From NCBI GenBank assembly GCA_019638515.1, contig JAHBTS010000007.1, positions 62,001 through 126,000 of the forward strand: 64,000 nucleotides of DNA, read 5' to 3'. This DNA is from Chitinophagales bacterium (GTDB lineage Bacteria; Bacteroidota; Bacteroidia; Chitinophagales; LD1). The notes under the pieces were generated by a model, which was not told the origin of the DNA, ran no database searches, and saw only the letters and a program-made list of their open reading frames with translations. Made by a program: the position numbers and the translations under genes. This document shows, one piece after another, positions 35,542 through 44,169 of the stretch. Every line of letters begins with the position of its first letter. Position 1 is the first letter of the stretch.

Positions 35542-36036
35542 TTATTTGGCACCGTCATTTTGGCGCATAAACTCTACAATCTCTCTAGCTTCTGCATCGG
35601 CCAAATTTTGGTTGGGCATACGAACTAAACAGATTTCTAATTGCGCTTGTACTTCCGGGTCTTTATCAATCATTGGATCTGGATTAGTAATAAAGTTCAT
35701 AATCCAATGTGGGCTTCTTCTTTCAGTAACGCCTTTCCATCCCGGACCAACTAATTTTTCATCGGTTGTTTTATGGCAAGAGAAGCATTTTGTTTCAGAT
35801 ATACTTTTTCCTTTTGTAGCCATAGCAGCATCTAATGCACCAATTGTTACATTGGATTCATCAAATTTACCTTCGCCACGATTTGGATCGTAATCATCAG
35901 TTGTTTGAGCTTCGGTAGCTACGGTTTCTGGGGCGGTAGTTGTTTCAGCCGGTGTAGAAGAGTTTCCACCTCCGCATGCGCTAAGAAGTGCGATAGAAAG
36001 TGTAAAACTTGCAGCTGCAAAAAATGAAGTTTTCAT
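35542..36036 (-). CDS. Lipoprotein c-type cytochrome of the nos operon
   Basis: Mono-heme cytochrome c, predicted electron donor to NosZ. A lipoprotein signal (lipobox LSAC, Cys21) is followed by an acidic, Thr/Ala-rich linker to about residue 60 and the heme domain with CFSCH at 84-88 and a likely axial Met in VRMPNQNL. ATG 36036 is preferred over 36063; the -7 box TACCTTTG at 36061-36068 supports it. It is the first gene of the operon, 133 bases before nosZ. Confidence 0.92.
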   Translation of the reverse strand: MKTSFFAAASFTLSIALLSACGGGNSSTPAETTTAPETVATEAQTTDDYDPNRGEGKFDESNVTIGALDAAMATKGKSISETKCFSCHKTTDEKLVGPGWKGVTERRSPHWIMNFITNPDPMIDKDPEVQAQLEICLVRMPNQNLADAEAREIVEFMRQNDGAK

Positions 36037-36060
36037 ATTGATTGATTGTTTGTTATGGAG

Positions 36061-36068
36061 CAAAGGTA
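36061..36068 (-). promoter_or_regulatory. -7 box of the nos operon promoter
   Basis: TACCTTTG on the minus strand matches TAnnTTTG exactly and lies 25 bases before ATG 36036. There is no TTG at -33; an FNR/CRP-like palindrome takes its place, which suggests an activator-dependent promoter. Confidence 0.55.
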
Positions 36069-36090
36069 TGAGAGAATTTTACTTCATGCT

Positions 36091-36104
36091 ATGATTTTAA
36101 TCAT
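36091..36104 (-). promoter_or_regulatory. FNR/CRP-family operator of the nos operon
   Basis: ATGATTTTAATCAT contains TGAT-N4-ATCA, the core of the FNR-type site TTGAT-N4-ATCAA. Its centre (36097.5) is about 33 bp upstream of the -7 box centre, so roughly -41 from the expected start, the class II activator position. An anaerobic or nitric-oxide regulator of the FNR/CRP family is the likely binder. Confidence 0.58.
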
Positions 36105-36129
36105 AAAAGAAAATGAGCAATTTCCACGT

Positions 36130-37581
36130 TTAAGCAAGTGCTGTGGCTATGAGTTTATTCACCACTTTGGGGTCTGCTTTTCCTTGGCTGCGCTTCATAG
36201 TTTCGCCTACAAACAAGCCTATTAGCCCCTTTTTCCCTGCTTTATATTCTGCCACTTTTTCGGGCATAGATGCCAATACTTCTTGCACTATTGAGCCTAT
36301 TAAATCCTCATCACTATTTTGAAGCAAATTTAGCTCTTCTGCAACTTTTAAAGGATGCTTATCGGGCGATTGCAGCAATGCCGGAAAAATATGTGTGGAA
36401 CACACTGAAAAATTGGTTTTCCCTTCATCAATTATTGCAATAATATCTGCTATAGCATTAGGTTTCAGGTGAAATGACTCTATTTCTTTTCCACTTTCGT
36501 TTAAATAGTTTTTTATGGGGCCCAACAACCAGTTTGATGCTGCTTTATAGTTCTTTGTATGCGCAACAATGGCATTGTAATAGTTGGCTGTTGGTTTGTC
36601 ATCGCTAATAAGGCGAGCATCGTACTCCGGCAAACCATATACCTGCATGTATTCCTGCTTTAGCTCCGCAGGCAGTTTAGGCATGTGCGCCTGTACTTGT
36701 GCAATATATGTTTTCGACACCATTACAGGTGGTAAATCCGGCTCGGGGAAATACCTGTAATCGTGTGCATGTTCTTTGCTACGTTGAGAAAGCGTAATGC
36801 CTTTAACAGCATCGAAACCGCGTGTTTCTTGTGTTAATTTCTCGCCTGCTTCGATGGCATCTACTTGGCGTATAAATTCAAACTCTATGGCACGTTTTAC
36901 ATTGCGCATACTGTTCATATTCTTCACTTCGCTGCGTGGGTTGTACGCGGTAGTTCCTTTAAGGCGCACAGATACATTGGCATCGCAACGCATACTTCCT
37001 TCTTCCATATTGCCATCGCAAATTTCGAGATGCCGCACCAGTTTGCGCACTTCGTTTAGGTATGCCATTGCTTCATCGCCACTACGAATATCCGGCTCCG
37101 AAACTATTTCAATTAGTGGAACTCCTGCGCGGTTCAAATCTACCAACGTAAAATACGGGTCTATATCGTGAATGCTTTTCCCTGCATCTTCTTCCATGTG
37201 AATGCGGGTAAGGCGCACTTGCTTTTTTTCGTTATTCAATTCAAACTCAATAATGCCATCGGTGCAGATGGGTGTTTTATCTTGAGTAATTTGGTAACCT
37301 TTCGGCAAATCGGCATAGAAATAATTTTTACGTGCAAACTGGTTTTCTTCCCTAATGGTACTTTTCGTTGCCAAGCCAATTTTTACGGCATATTCAATTG
37401 CTTTTTCGTTTACCACAGGCAGTGTACCCGGCATACCAAGCGATAGCGGGCTTACTTGCGTATTAGGTGCAGCGCCAAATGCGGCCGAATCGCCACAATA
37501 CATTTTACTTTGGGTAGATAGCTGCGCGTGTACTTCTAAACCAACAATTACTTCGTATTTTGAATACTTATCGTTACTCAT
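36130..37581 (-). CDS. gatB: Aspartyl/glutamyl-tRNA amidotransferase subunit B
   Basis: Subunit of GatCAB, which amidates Glu-tRNA(Gln) and/or Asp-tRNA(Asn). The catalytic N-domain shows EVIVGLEVHAQLSTQSKMYC, ARKNYFYADLPKGYQITQ, RTRIHMEEDAGKS-like RLTRIHMEEDAGKS, and GSMRCDANVSVR. The C-terminal YqeY-like tRNA-binding tail ends KRSQGKADPKVVNKLIATAL. The length of 483 residues is usual. gatA and gatC are not in the window. It ends a minus-strand run tatD-gatB, 33 bases after tatD. Confidence 0.97.
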   Translation of the reverse strand: MSNDKYSKYEVIVGLEVHAQLSTQSKMYCGDSAAFGAAPNTQVSPLSLGMPGTLPVVNEKAIEYAVKIGLATKSTIREENQFARKNYFYADLPKGYQITQDKTPICTDGIIEFELNNEKKQVRLTRIHMEEDAGKSIHDIDPYFTLVDLNRAGVPLIEIVSEPDIRSGDEAMAYLNEVRKLVRHLEICDGNMEEGSMRCDANVSVRLKGTTAYNPRSEVKNMNSMRNVKRAIEFEFIRQVDAIEAGEKLTQETRGFDAVKGITLSQRSKEHAHDYRYFPEPDLPPVMVSKTYIAQVQAHMPKLPAELKQEYMQVYGLPEYDARLISDDKPTANYYNAIVAHTKNYKAASNWLLGPIKNYLNESGKEIESFHLKPNAIADIIAIIDEGKTNFSVCSTHIFPALLQSPDKHPLKVAEELNLLQNSDEDLIGSIVQEVLASMPEKVAEYKAGKKGLIGLFVGETMKRSQGKADPKVVNKLIATALA

Positions 37582-37614
37582 GTTCTTATGATAATTGTGC
37601 GCGAAATAGCGCGA

Positions 37615-38394
37615 TTATATGCTGAATGCAAAAAGTTTTTGGGCATTTTTAGTAGTAATTTCCGACACATCGCCTATTGCCATATTCTTTAGTGTGGCAA
37701 TATGTTCTGCTACAATGCTTACATAGCTGCTTTCGTTGCGTTTTCCGCGGTAAGGCACCGGTGGCAAATATGGCGCATCGGTTTCGAGCAAAATATTTTC
37801 TATGCCTACATGTTTTACTACCTCTCTCAATTCGTTTGAATTTTTATAGGTAAGCGAGCCGCCAATTCCCAAATAAAAACCCATTGAAATAATGGCTTCT
37901 GCCTCTGCAATAGTGCCTGCAAAACAATGAAAAACACCTTTCGCTTTTCCGTTGAAATTGGCAACCATATCTATACAATCCGAAGTGGCATTTCGGCTAT
38001 GAATTATCAAAGGCAATTGCATTTCTACCGACCATTCAATTTGGGTTTGAAAGGCGATTTGCTGCTGCTCTTTAAGGCTTACATCCCAATAATAATCCAA
38101 CCCGGTTTCGCCTACTGCCACGTAATTTTTATCCTTGAAAGCTTGCTTGAAAAATTGCAATTGTGTTTGCACATTTTCCTTTACATCGCATGGATGCAAA
38201 CCCATTGCCGGCAACAATAGCAATTCGTTATCAGACAGTGCAGCCAAAGTATTCATTGGCGCAATACTATCTTCATTTATATTAGGTAAAATAACTACTC
38301 TAATTTGTTGCTGTTTACAACGCTGCAACACCTCCTGCATATCGGGTTGCAAATCTGCGTGATACAGGTGCGAATGGGTATCTACTAATCTCAT
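37615..38394 (-). CDS. TatD-family metal-dependent deoxyribonuclease
   Basis: TIM-barrel hydrolase of the TatD family (3'-5' exonuclease active on DNA, possibly also RNA or D-aminoacyl-tRNA in relatives). Metal ligands are visible in VDTHSHLYH, GETGLDYYWD, PLIIHSRNA, GVFHCFAGT and LLETDAPYLPP. The length of 259 residues is typical. Its ATG overlaps the serC stop by 4 bases, so the two are translationally coupled. Confidence 0.94.
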   Translation of the reverse strand: MRLVDTHSHLYHADLQPDMQEVLQRCKQQQIRVVILPNINEDSIAPMNTLAALSDNELLLLPAMGLHPCDVKENVQTQLQFFKQAFKDKNYVAVGETGLDYYWDVSLKEQQQIAFQTQIEWSVEMQLPLIIHSRNATSDCIDMVANFNGKAKGVFHCFAGTIAEAEAIISMGFYLGIGGSLTYKNSNELREVVKHVGIENILLETDAPYLPPVPYRGKRNESSYVSIVAEHIATLKNMAIGDVSEITTKNAQKLFAFSI

Positions 38395-39494
38395 TTATAT
38401 TGGCTTTCGAATTGTTTCATACAAGCTACCAATTTTTGTACTCCTGCAAGCGGCATAGCATTGTAAATAGAGGCTCTAAACCCTCCTACAGTTCGATAGC
38501 CTGCCAATCCCTGCAAATCGTTGGCCTCAGCAAAAGCAAGAAATTTGGCATCGGTTTCGGCATCGGTTGTTTTAAAACACACATTCATTTGGCTGCGGTC
38601 TTCTACTGCTACAGTTCCGCTAAACACAGTAGAATCATCAATAGTTTTGTATAACAGTTGTGCCTTTTCATTATTCTGCTTTTCAATACTTCCCAATCCT
38701 TGTGCTTCTATCCATTTTAGCGTAAGCAGCGACACATATACTGCATAAACCGATGGCGTATTGAGCATGCTTTCGGCTTCTATTTGCTTGGCGTAATTCA
38801 ACACCGTTGGTATAAAAGAATCTTTCTTTGTTAATACACTTTTGTTGATTACCACTAAAGTTGTACCTGCCGGCCCCATATTTTTTTGTGCTCCGGCATA
38901 AATAAGTGCCATACGGTCGAAATCTAACTGGCGCGAAAAAATATCGCTGCTCATATCTGCAACAACAGGTGCCTGGGCTTGACTAAGCAAAGTGGCCACC
39001 AAATTGCTGCTCCACTGCGTGCCAAATATGGTATTATTGGTAGTAAAATGAACATACGCATACGTTTTTCGCAGCAACTGCTCATTGGCTATCCATTGCT
39101 TGGGAATATATGCATAATTGGCATCTTTTGAGGAAGCTATTACCTCCACATTTCCAAAATTTTGTGCCTCGGCAATTGCTTTATGGCTCCATTGCCCAGT
39201 ATCGAAATAGGCTGCGGTTTGTGATAGCGAAAGCAAATTATACGGCACCATTAAAAACTGCTGCGATGCGCCACCCTGCAAAAAGAGCACTTCTTTATCT
39301 TGCTGAAGTTGCAACAGCTTTTTCACCAAACTGCGGGCTTCATTCATAACAGCCACAAAGGCTTTACTGCGGTGCGATATTTCAAGAATAGAAAGGCGAG
39401 TTCCTGCAAAATTACGAATGGCATCTGAGGCTTGCACCAATACTTCTTCGGGCAATACTGCCGGTCCTGAAAAAAAATTATATGGTTTCTGCAT
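38391..39494 (-). CDS. serC: Phosphoserine aminotransferase
   Basis: PLP enzyme of serine synthesis that converts 3-phosphohydroxypyruvate and glutamate to phosphoserine; in some bacteria it also serves pyridoxal phosphate synthesis. It begins with NFFSGPAVLPEEVL, has ISHRSKAF, LFLQGGASQQFLMVPYNLL, the Schiff-base lysine in YAGAQKNMGPAG, and ends with GYRTVGGFRASIYNAMP. Length is 367 residues. It lies 8 bases after purK and overlaps tatD by 4 bases. serA and serB are not in the window. Confidence 0.96.
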   Translation of the reverse strand: MQKPYNFFSGPAVLPEEVLVQASDAIRNFAGTRLSILEISHRSKAFVAVMNEARSLVKKLLQLQQDKEVLFLQGGASQQFLMVPYNLLSLSQTAAYFDTGQWSHKAIAEAQNFGNVEVIASSKDANYAYIPKQWIANEQLLRKTYAYVHFTTNNTIFGTQWSSNLVATLLSQAQAPVVADMSSDIFSRQLDFDRMALIYAGAQKNMGPAGTTLVVINKSVLTKKDSFIPTVLNYAKQIEAESMLNTPSVYAVYVSLLTLKWIEAQGLGSIEKQNNEKAQLLYKTIDDSTVFSGTVAVEDRSQMNVCFKTTDAETDAKFLAFAEANDLQGLAGYRTVGGFRASIYNAMPLAGVQKLVACMKQFESQYK

Positions 39495-39502
39495 TACAAC
39501 AA

Positions 39503-40624
39503 CTAACTCTTTACTTTTAATGTATTCTTAACGATGGCTGCTTTAGAAAGTAGCTCTCTGCGGTTATCGGCAATAATAGTTACATGCCCCATTTTTCTAC
39601 CGGGCTTAGTTTGCTTTTTGCCGTATAGATGTACAGAAACACCTTCTAACTGCAACACAGCCGACAATCCTTCGTATTCTGCATTGCCACTAAAACCATC
39701 TTCGCCCAACACATTCAGCATAAGAGCAGGCTTAATGGTTTTGGTACTGCCTAAAGGTAAATTTTGCAATACCCGCAACAGCATATCAAATTGCGAAACA
39801 TAATTCCCTTCTATACTTTGGTGGCCACTGTTATGCACGCGTGGTGCGGTTTCGTTTACCAATAGTTCGGCATCTTTATTTAAAAACATTTCTACGGCAA
39901 AAATTCCGGGACTAGCAAATGCGTTGCACACTTGCAATGCCAATTCTTCTGCCTTTGCAATTTGCGCTTCGGAGAGGTTTGCAGGCGCAATAAGGTAATC
40001 TACCAAATTGAGTTGCGGATCAAAAACCATTTCTGTAGGTGGAAAAACTGCTGTTTCGCCACTCTCGTTGCGCGCTACAATTACAGCTATTTCTTTTTCA
40101 ATATCTACCATCTTTTCGAGTAGCGATGGTTCGCTAAATGCCTTTACCATATCGCCTTCGTTCCATAGCAACTGTACGCCTTTGCCATCGTATCCGCCTG
40201 TGCGCATTTTGTGTGCTGCCGGCAAAAAATCCAGCTTTTGCTGCAAGTCTTTCGCACTACCTAACAACACAAACTCTGGAGATGGAATTTGATGTGTTTC
40301 ATAAAATTGCTTTTGCAATCCTTTATCTTTTATGGTTTGCAATACTGCCGGACGGGGAATAACCTTAACACCTTCCTTTTCTAATTGAAAAAGCGCTTCT
40401 ACACTTACGTTTTCAATTTCTATGGTAAGCACATCTACTTTCCTGCCAAATTGCAACACGGTATCGAAATCTGTAATGCTGCCTAACTGAAAATGGTGGC
40501 AGAGATGTGCTGCCGGAGCTTGCGTATCGTTTTCCAGCACAAAAGTTTCGATTGGATAATTGGCAGCTTGCTGCAATAACATTCTACCCAACTGCCCTCC
40601 TCCTACTATTCCAACTTTAAGCAT
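39503..40624 (-). CDS. purK: N5-carboxyaminoimidazole ribonucleotide synthase
   Basis: ATP-grasp enzyme of purine synthesis that carboxylates AIR with bicarbonate and ATP to N5-CAIR. It has VGIVGGGQLGRMLLQQA at the N-terminus, TIEIENVSVEAL, the ATP-grasp core (MRTGGYDGKGVQLL) and NETAPRVHNSGHQSIEG, the PurK signature. The length of 373 residues is normal. purE, the usual partner, is not adjacent. It starts a run purK-serC-tatD-gatB on the minus strand. Confidence 0.96.
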   Translation of the reverse strand: MLKVGIVGGGQLGRMLLQQAANYPIETFVLENDTQAPAAHLCHHFQLGSITDFDTVLQFGRKVDVLTIEIENVSVEALFQLEKEGVKVIPRPAVLQTIKDKGLQKQFYETHQIPSPEFVLLGSAKDLQQKLDFLPAAHKMRTGGYDGKGVQLLWNEGDMVKAFSEPSLLEKMVDIEKEIAVIVARNESGETAVFPPTEMVFDPQLNLVDYLIAPANLSEAQIAKAEELALQVCNAFASPGIFAVEMFLNKDAELLVNETAPRVHNSGHQSIEGNYVSQFDMLLRVLQNLPLGSTKTIKPALMLNVLGEDGFSGNAEYEGLSAVLQLEGVSVHLYGKKQTKPGRKMGHVTIIADNRRELLSKAAIVKNTLKVKS

Positions 40625-40681
40625 AAAACAACGAGTTTTTTAACGCCCACAAAGGAAGCAAAAAATAGCTCCAAACACAGA

Positions 40682-42175
40682 TTAGTTCTTTGTTTTAAAA
40701 CCTTTTTTACCAATAAACTCCCATAGCTGTGCTTCTAACTCCGGCACTATATTAAATGCTTTTACCAAACCTAAAAACAAGATTGAAACAATGGCTGTTC
40801 TATAAACTATTTGAACTATAGGATGCCCTACATCCGGAATAAAACAACCAATAGTAAAGCAAACTACAATACTCAACACCACTAAAAATGTCTTAGAATC
40901 GAACGGTTGTAAATGGTACTTTTTCCATAAGAAAATGTACTTCATCGAATTAAAAATAGTGGCAGAAAATGCTGTAGCAAACGCTGCTCCATTCATGCCC
41001 CAAATGGGAATAAAAATGTAATTGTTTACAATGGCAATTACAAACAAAAGCATAAGCATGTATGCACCATAAATGTATTTATCGGAGGTGTAAATAATGG
41101 CATCGTTAATACCCGTTGCCATATTTATTACTGTACCAATACTAATAATAAGCACTACCGTTTCGCCCAGCGAATATCCCTTATCCGGAAATAACTGAAA
41201 CAACGAATGCGTGTTTAGATTTACACATAAAAACAAAAATCCACCCGCCAAAAGCAGGTAACGCGAAGAGCGAAAATATATCTTCTTCACCTCTGCCAAA
41301 TCTTTTCTTTTCCATGCTTCGGAAATAGATGCCACACCAATTTTATCTAAAGCGCCCAACGGAGCTTCTATAACCGTAGGAATAAAAACAGCGATAGCAT
41401 AAACACCTACTAAATCAAGCGTTAGGTATTTGCCCAGCATTACTATATCAATATACTTTAGCCCCAAGCTGGATAGCGATGTAAACGACAGCAGCAAGCC
41501 GTACATTAAAATTTGCCGAGGATTCTGCTGTTTAAAGTAATCCCAATTCAAACGAAGTGTGGGGCTATCTATCTTAAAAATATAGGCTAGGTGCAGCAAA
41601 GCAATTACTCCAAACTTAACAACGTACAGCAGCACCAATTGCGGGAGTGTAATCCACTTTAAAAAGTAAATTGCAAATAGCACTATGCTAAATATACGCA
41701 CCAACACATCGTTTAAAAAAGCAGGAACATTGGTTTTAAAAAGCGAGGTACAATAGGTAAAAAAAACATTGCTGAATGCAATGAAGAGTATTAGTGGAAA
41801 TACATAATTAAAGTATTCGTTTAGTAATGGCGATTGTTTATTGTATTGTGCTGTAATAAATGGTTTAAACACTACCAAACCAATACTTACAATTACAAAC
41901 CCCAGCAAGGTAAGCCCAACTGCCAATCCAAAAATACCGTGATGCTTCTTTTCCTTATTTCTAAAAGAAGGGAAATACTTAAGTAAAATACTGCTTACGC
42001 CCAACGGAACAAAAGTGGCTACCAGAGCAGAAAACGAAAATAATACTCGCGTTAAACCTATTTCTTCTTTGGTTAGAAACATAGGTTGAAAAACCACCAC
42101 ATTCAGGGCTCCCAGCAAAATTCCCATATAGGAAATAATACTATTTATGATGCCTTGCCGCTGAATAATTCCCAT
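40682..42175 (-). CDS. Wzx-like polysaccharide flippase (MOP superfamily)
   Basis: Integral membrane protein with about 12-14 hydrophobic helices over 497 residues, of the polysaccharide biosynthesis/MATE-like (MOP) group that flips lipid-linked oligosaccharides across the inner membrane. It starts GIINSIISYMGILLGALNVVVFQPMFL, the usual start of this family in Bacteroidota, and contains DIVMLGKYL near the middle. It stands alone among housekeeping genes, 12 bases after gmk, without glycosyltransferases, so its cargo cannot be inferred. Confidence 0.86.
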   Translation of the reverse strand: MGIIQRQGIINSIISYMGILLGALNVVVFQPMFLTKEEIGLTRVLFSFSALVATFVPLGVSSILLKYFPSFRNKEKKHHGIFGLAVGLTLLGFVIVSIGLVVFKPFITAQYNKQSPLLNEYFNYVFPLILFIAFSNVFFTYCTSLFKTNVPAFLNDVLVRIFSIVLFAIYFLKWITLPQLVLLYVVKFGVIALLHLAYIFKIDSPTLRLNWDYFKQQNPRQILMYGLLLSFTSLSSLGLKYIDIVMLGKYLTLDLVGVYAIAVFIPTVIEAPLGALDKIGVASISEAWKRKDLAEVKKIYFRSSRYLLLAGGFLFLCVNLNTHSLFQLFPDKGYSLGETVVLIISIGTVINMATGINDAIIYTSDKYIYGAYMLMLLFVIAIVNNYIFIPIWGMNGAAFATAFSATIFNSMKYIFLWKKYHLQPFDSKTFLVVLSIVVCFTIGCFIPDVGHPIVQIVYRTAIVSILFLGLVKAFNIVPELEAQLWEFIGKKGFKTKN

Positions 42176-42187
42176 AAAAAATTATTC

Positions 42188-42796
42188 TTAGTGATAAACC
42201 GGAACCGGATTTAAGAAGCGGATTATTGCATTTTTAGTACGCATATACGCAGTATCAAAGTCTTTATTCAACACCACGTAATCTGCCTTAGATTCAAATT
42301 TCAATTCTTCTTCGGCTCTTTTAAGGCGCATTTTAAGTGTTTTGGGGTTTTCGGTATTACGCGCTTTTAGTCTTTCAAATAGCACATCTTTAGAAGGCGG
42401 CTTTACAAAGATAATAAAGCAATCGCTGCCAAACTGTTGCTTTATATTGGCTGCACCTTTAATATCAATATCAAAAATTACAGTTTTGCGTTGTGCCCAC
42501 AACCTTTCTACTTCACTTTTTAATGTACCATACATTACGCCTTCGTACACTTCTTCGTATTCTAAAAATTCGCCTGCGGCTACTTTTTGCTGAAATGCAG
42601 ATGGCGAAACGAAATAATAATCCTTTCCATCTACTTCACCACTACGCATATCGCGTGTGGTAGCAGATACAGAAAATGCAAAGTTGCGGAAATGTTGCAA
42701 CAGCTTTTTTACTATGGAAGTTTTGCCGGCACCGGATGGAGAGGTAATAACAATGAGCTTCTTCTCAAAGGGTTTTACTGCAGGAGCGTGTCCCAT
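42188..42796 (-). CDS. gmk: Guanylate kinase
   Basis: Phosphorylates GMP (and dGMP) with ATP, an essential nucleotide step. The P-loop SPSGAGKTS near residue 19, the GMP-binding SATTRDMRSGEVDGKDYYFVS, EYEEVYEGVMYGT, and FDIDIKGAANIKQQF are all present. The length of 202 residues is normal, with a short N-terminal extension before the P-loop. It lies 42 bases after the ferritin gene. Confidence 0.97.
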   Translation of the reverse strand: MGHAPAVKPFEKKLIVITSPSGAGKTSIVKKLLQHFRNFAFSVSATTRDMRSGEVDGKDYYFVSPSAFQQKVAAGEFLEYEEVYEGVMYGTLKSEVERLWAQRKTVIFDIDIKGAANIKQQFGSDCFIIFVKPPSKDVLFERLKARNTENPKTLKMRLKRAEEELKFESKADYVVLNKDFDTAYMRTKNAIIRFLNPVPVYH

Positions 42797-42838
42797 TTAT
42801 TTCAAAAATTATTAAGTTACAAAATTAGTGATGCTATA

Positions 42839-43369
42839 TTAGTTGCCACTATCGTTTTTCTTCTTTTTACCTGCGTTTGCGGTAACTTTCTCTAACTCTT
42901 TATCAATGTAATAAAGCGATTGCGGGCCACTGCCAATTAAGTTTATTTTATCTATCAATCGTTTAAACTGTACTTCCTCTTCGCGCTGTTCATCAATAAA
43001 GAATTTTAAAAACTCTACTGTAGCATGGTCTTTTTCGGAGCGTGCCAAATCCACAATTTGGTAAACGCTTTTGGTTACCTTCTGCTCGCCCGATAGCGAT
43101 TTTTCACATGCTTCAATTATGCTGGTAAAATTGCCTTGTGGCTTCTTCAACTCCGGCACCAATGCATGACCGCCCATTTCATTGATATAGGCAAAGAACT
43201 TCATAAAATGCAAATGTTCTTCTTCCGACTGTTTAAAGAAAAAGGCCGCTGCGCCTTCGTAGCTTTCTTTTTCGCACCACGATGCTACGGCAAGGTAGTG
43301 GTAAATTGCTCCCATTTCGAGTGCTAAATGATCGTTTAGTGCTTTTTCTACTTTTTTAGGTATCAACAT
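42839..43369 (-). CDS. Ferritin (FtnA type)
   Basis: Iron-storage protein, expected to form a 24-mer shell that oxidises and stores Fe. The ferroxidase ligands are present: Glu in LALEMGAIYHYL, the Glu/His pair in EEEHLHFMKFFAYINEMGG and the Glu in FIDEQREEEVQFK. The product is 176 residues with a Lys-rich tail ending KKKKNDSGN. There is no heme-binding Met of the bacterioferritin kind that I can identify. It follows a tiny Cys-rich lipoprotein gene by 10 bases, so the two are probably one transcript. Confidence 0.94.
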   Translation of the reverse strand: MLIPKKVEKALNDHLALEMGAIYHYLAVASWCEKESYEGAAAFFFKQSEEEHLHFMKFFAYINEMGGHALVPELKKPQGNFTSIIEACEKSLSGEQKVTKSVYQIVDLARSEKDHATVEFLKFFIDEQREEEVQFKRLIDKINLIGSGPQSLYYIDKELEKVTANAGKKKKNDSGN

Positions 43370-43379
43370 ATTTTAAATT

Positions 43380-43508
43380 TTATCTGCTTTTTCTGCCATT
43401 AAAAGTTCCATGTGGGCAATCGCATTTGCTCCCTTTGCAGCTGCTAATTGCTGCAACTGCAAAACTAAATGCCAACAAGGCCGCAATGATAATTTTAATC
43501 TTTTTCAT
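43380..43508 (-). CDS. Tiny Cys-rich lipoprotein upstream of ferritin
   Basis: A 42-residue ORF: a strong signal (MKKIKIIIAALLAFSFAVA, lipobox ISSC) leaves a mature peptide of only 19 residues, CKGSKCDCPHGTFNGRKSR, with Cys1, Cys6, Cys8 and a His. No family is recognised. An in-frame start further upstream (43610) is possible but adds a non-signal stretch. It lies 10 bases before ferritin, with a -7 box at 43565-43572, so a link to iron or metal handling is a reasonable guess only. Confidence 0.62.
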   Translation of the reverse strand: MKKIKIIIAALLAFSFAVAAISSCKGSKCDCPHGTFNGRKSR

Positions 43509-43564
43509 TATTGCTTTTGAGGATAAACAAACGCAAGTTCGGAAGTACAATTGTATTTTTAAAA

Positions 43565-43572
43565 CAAAGTTA
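43565..43572 (-). promoter_or_regulatory. Candidate -7 box for the lipoprotein-ferritin unit
   Basis: TAACTTTG on the minus strand matches TAnnTTTG and lies about 57 bases before ATG 43508. An inverted repeat ACAATT-N8-AATTGT (43576-43595) sits just upstream, and a further ACAATTGT lies at 43547-43554 in the leader. These could be regulator sites, but the region is A/T-rich. Confidence 0.4.
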
Positions 43573-43640
43573 GCAACAATTAAATTTTGAATTGTAGTGT
43601 ACCTAAACAAAGTGTTCGCTATTATTGCCCAAAAGCATTT

Positions 43641-44006
43641 ATGAAAGTTGTGGCTTGGCTATTTATTCTATTGCTTACCAATTGGATGTTGGGGCATTTT
43701 GTAAGCGCCCTTCCTTGGTGGTATATTGCAATTACGGGAATTGGCTTCGGTTATGTTTCTACACTAAAACCCATGCAGGCTTGGATAGTAGGTTTTGTAA
43801 CTGTGGGAATTTTGTGGGCAGCACAGGCTTACTTTTTAGATGCTGCTGGTGGTAAAATACTTGCGCCAAAGATGGCCAATTTGTTTGCTCCCATTACAGC
43901 CGGCTCCACCACCAATCTCTTTCTACTAGTAGGCGCCATTGGCGGTTTGGTAAGTGGCTTTGCCATGCTTAGCGGAACGCTCATGCGTACTGCATTCTCA
44001 AAGTAA
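43641..44006 (+). CDS. Small membrane protein of unknown function
   Basis: A 121-residue protein with about four hydrophobic helices (roughly residues 2-20, 26-42, 46-66 and 88-112). No family is recognised. ATG 43641 (MKVVAWLFILLL) starts directly at the first helix; an earlier in-frame ATG at 43587 would add a short Cys-containing leader. It is divergent from the ferritin unit and about 160 bases before dnaN. Confidence 0.72.
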   Translation: MKVVAWLFILLLTNWMLGHFVSALPWWYIAITGIGFGYVSTLKPMQAWIVGFVTVGILWAAQAYFLDAAGGKILAPKMANLFAPITAGSTTNLFLLVGAIGGLVSGFAMLSGTLMRTAFSK

Positions 44007-44128
44007 AAGATGGCATACGCTGTTTCCCATCCCAATACAGCACCTGGTTTTCGTCCACACCTTACTAACATTTTAGGCATAGAATATAAAAGCTGAAATA
44101 AACCTCCTTTTTTTGTGGTGTTAATTTC

Positions 44129-44136
44129 TACATTCG
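44129..44136 (+). promoter_or_regulatory. Candidate -7 box for dnaN
   Basis: TACATTCG lies 33 bases before the dnaN ATG. The same octamer occurs before parE and the recombinase gene. No TTG is found at the proper spacing. Confidence 0.37.
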
Positions 44137-44169
44137 CGGTTCAGAACATCTAAAAAATCAATAGTCAAT

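Noticed and set aside
44007-44169. Replication origin next to dnaN.
   Set aside because: No dnaA, no cluster of DnaA boxes and no origin-type A/T repeats were seen; the gap is only about 160 bases.
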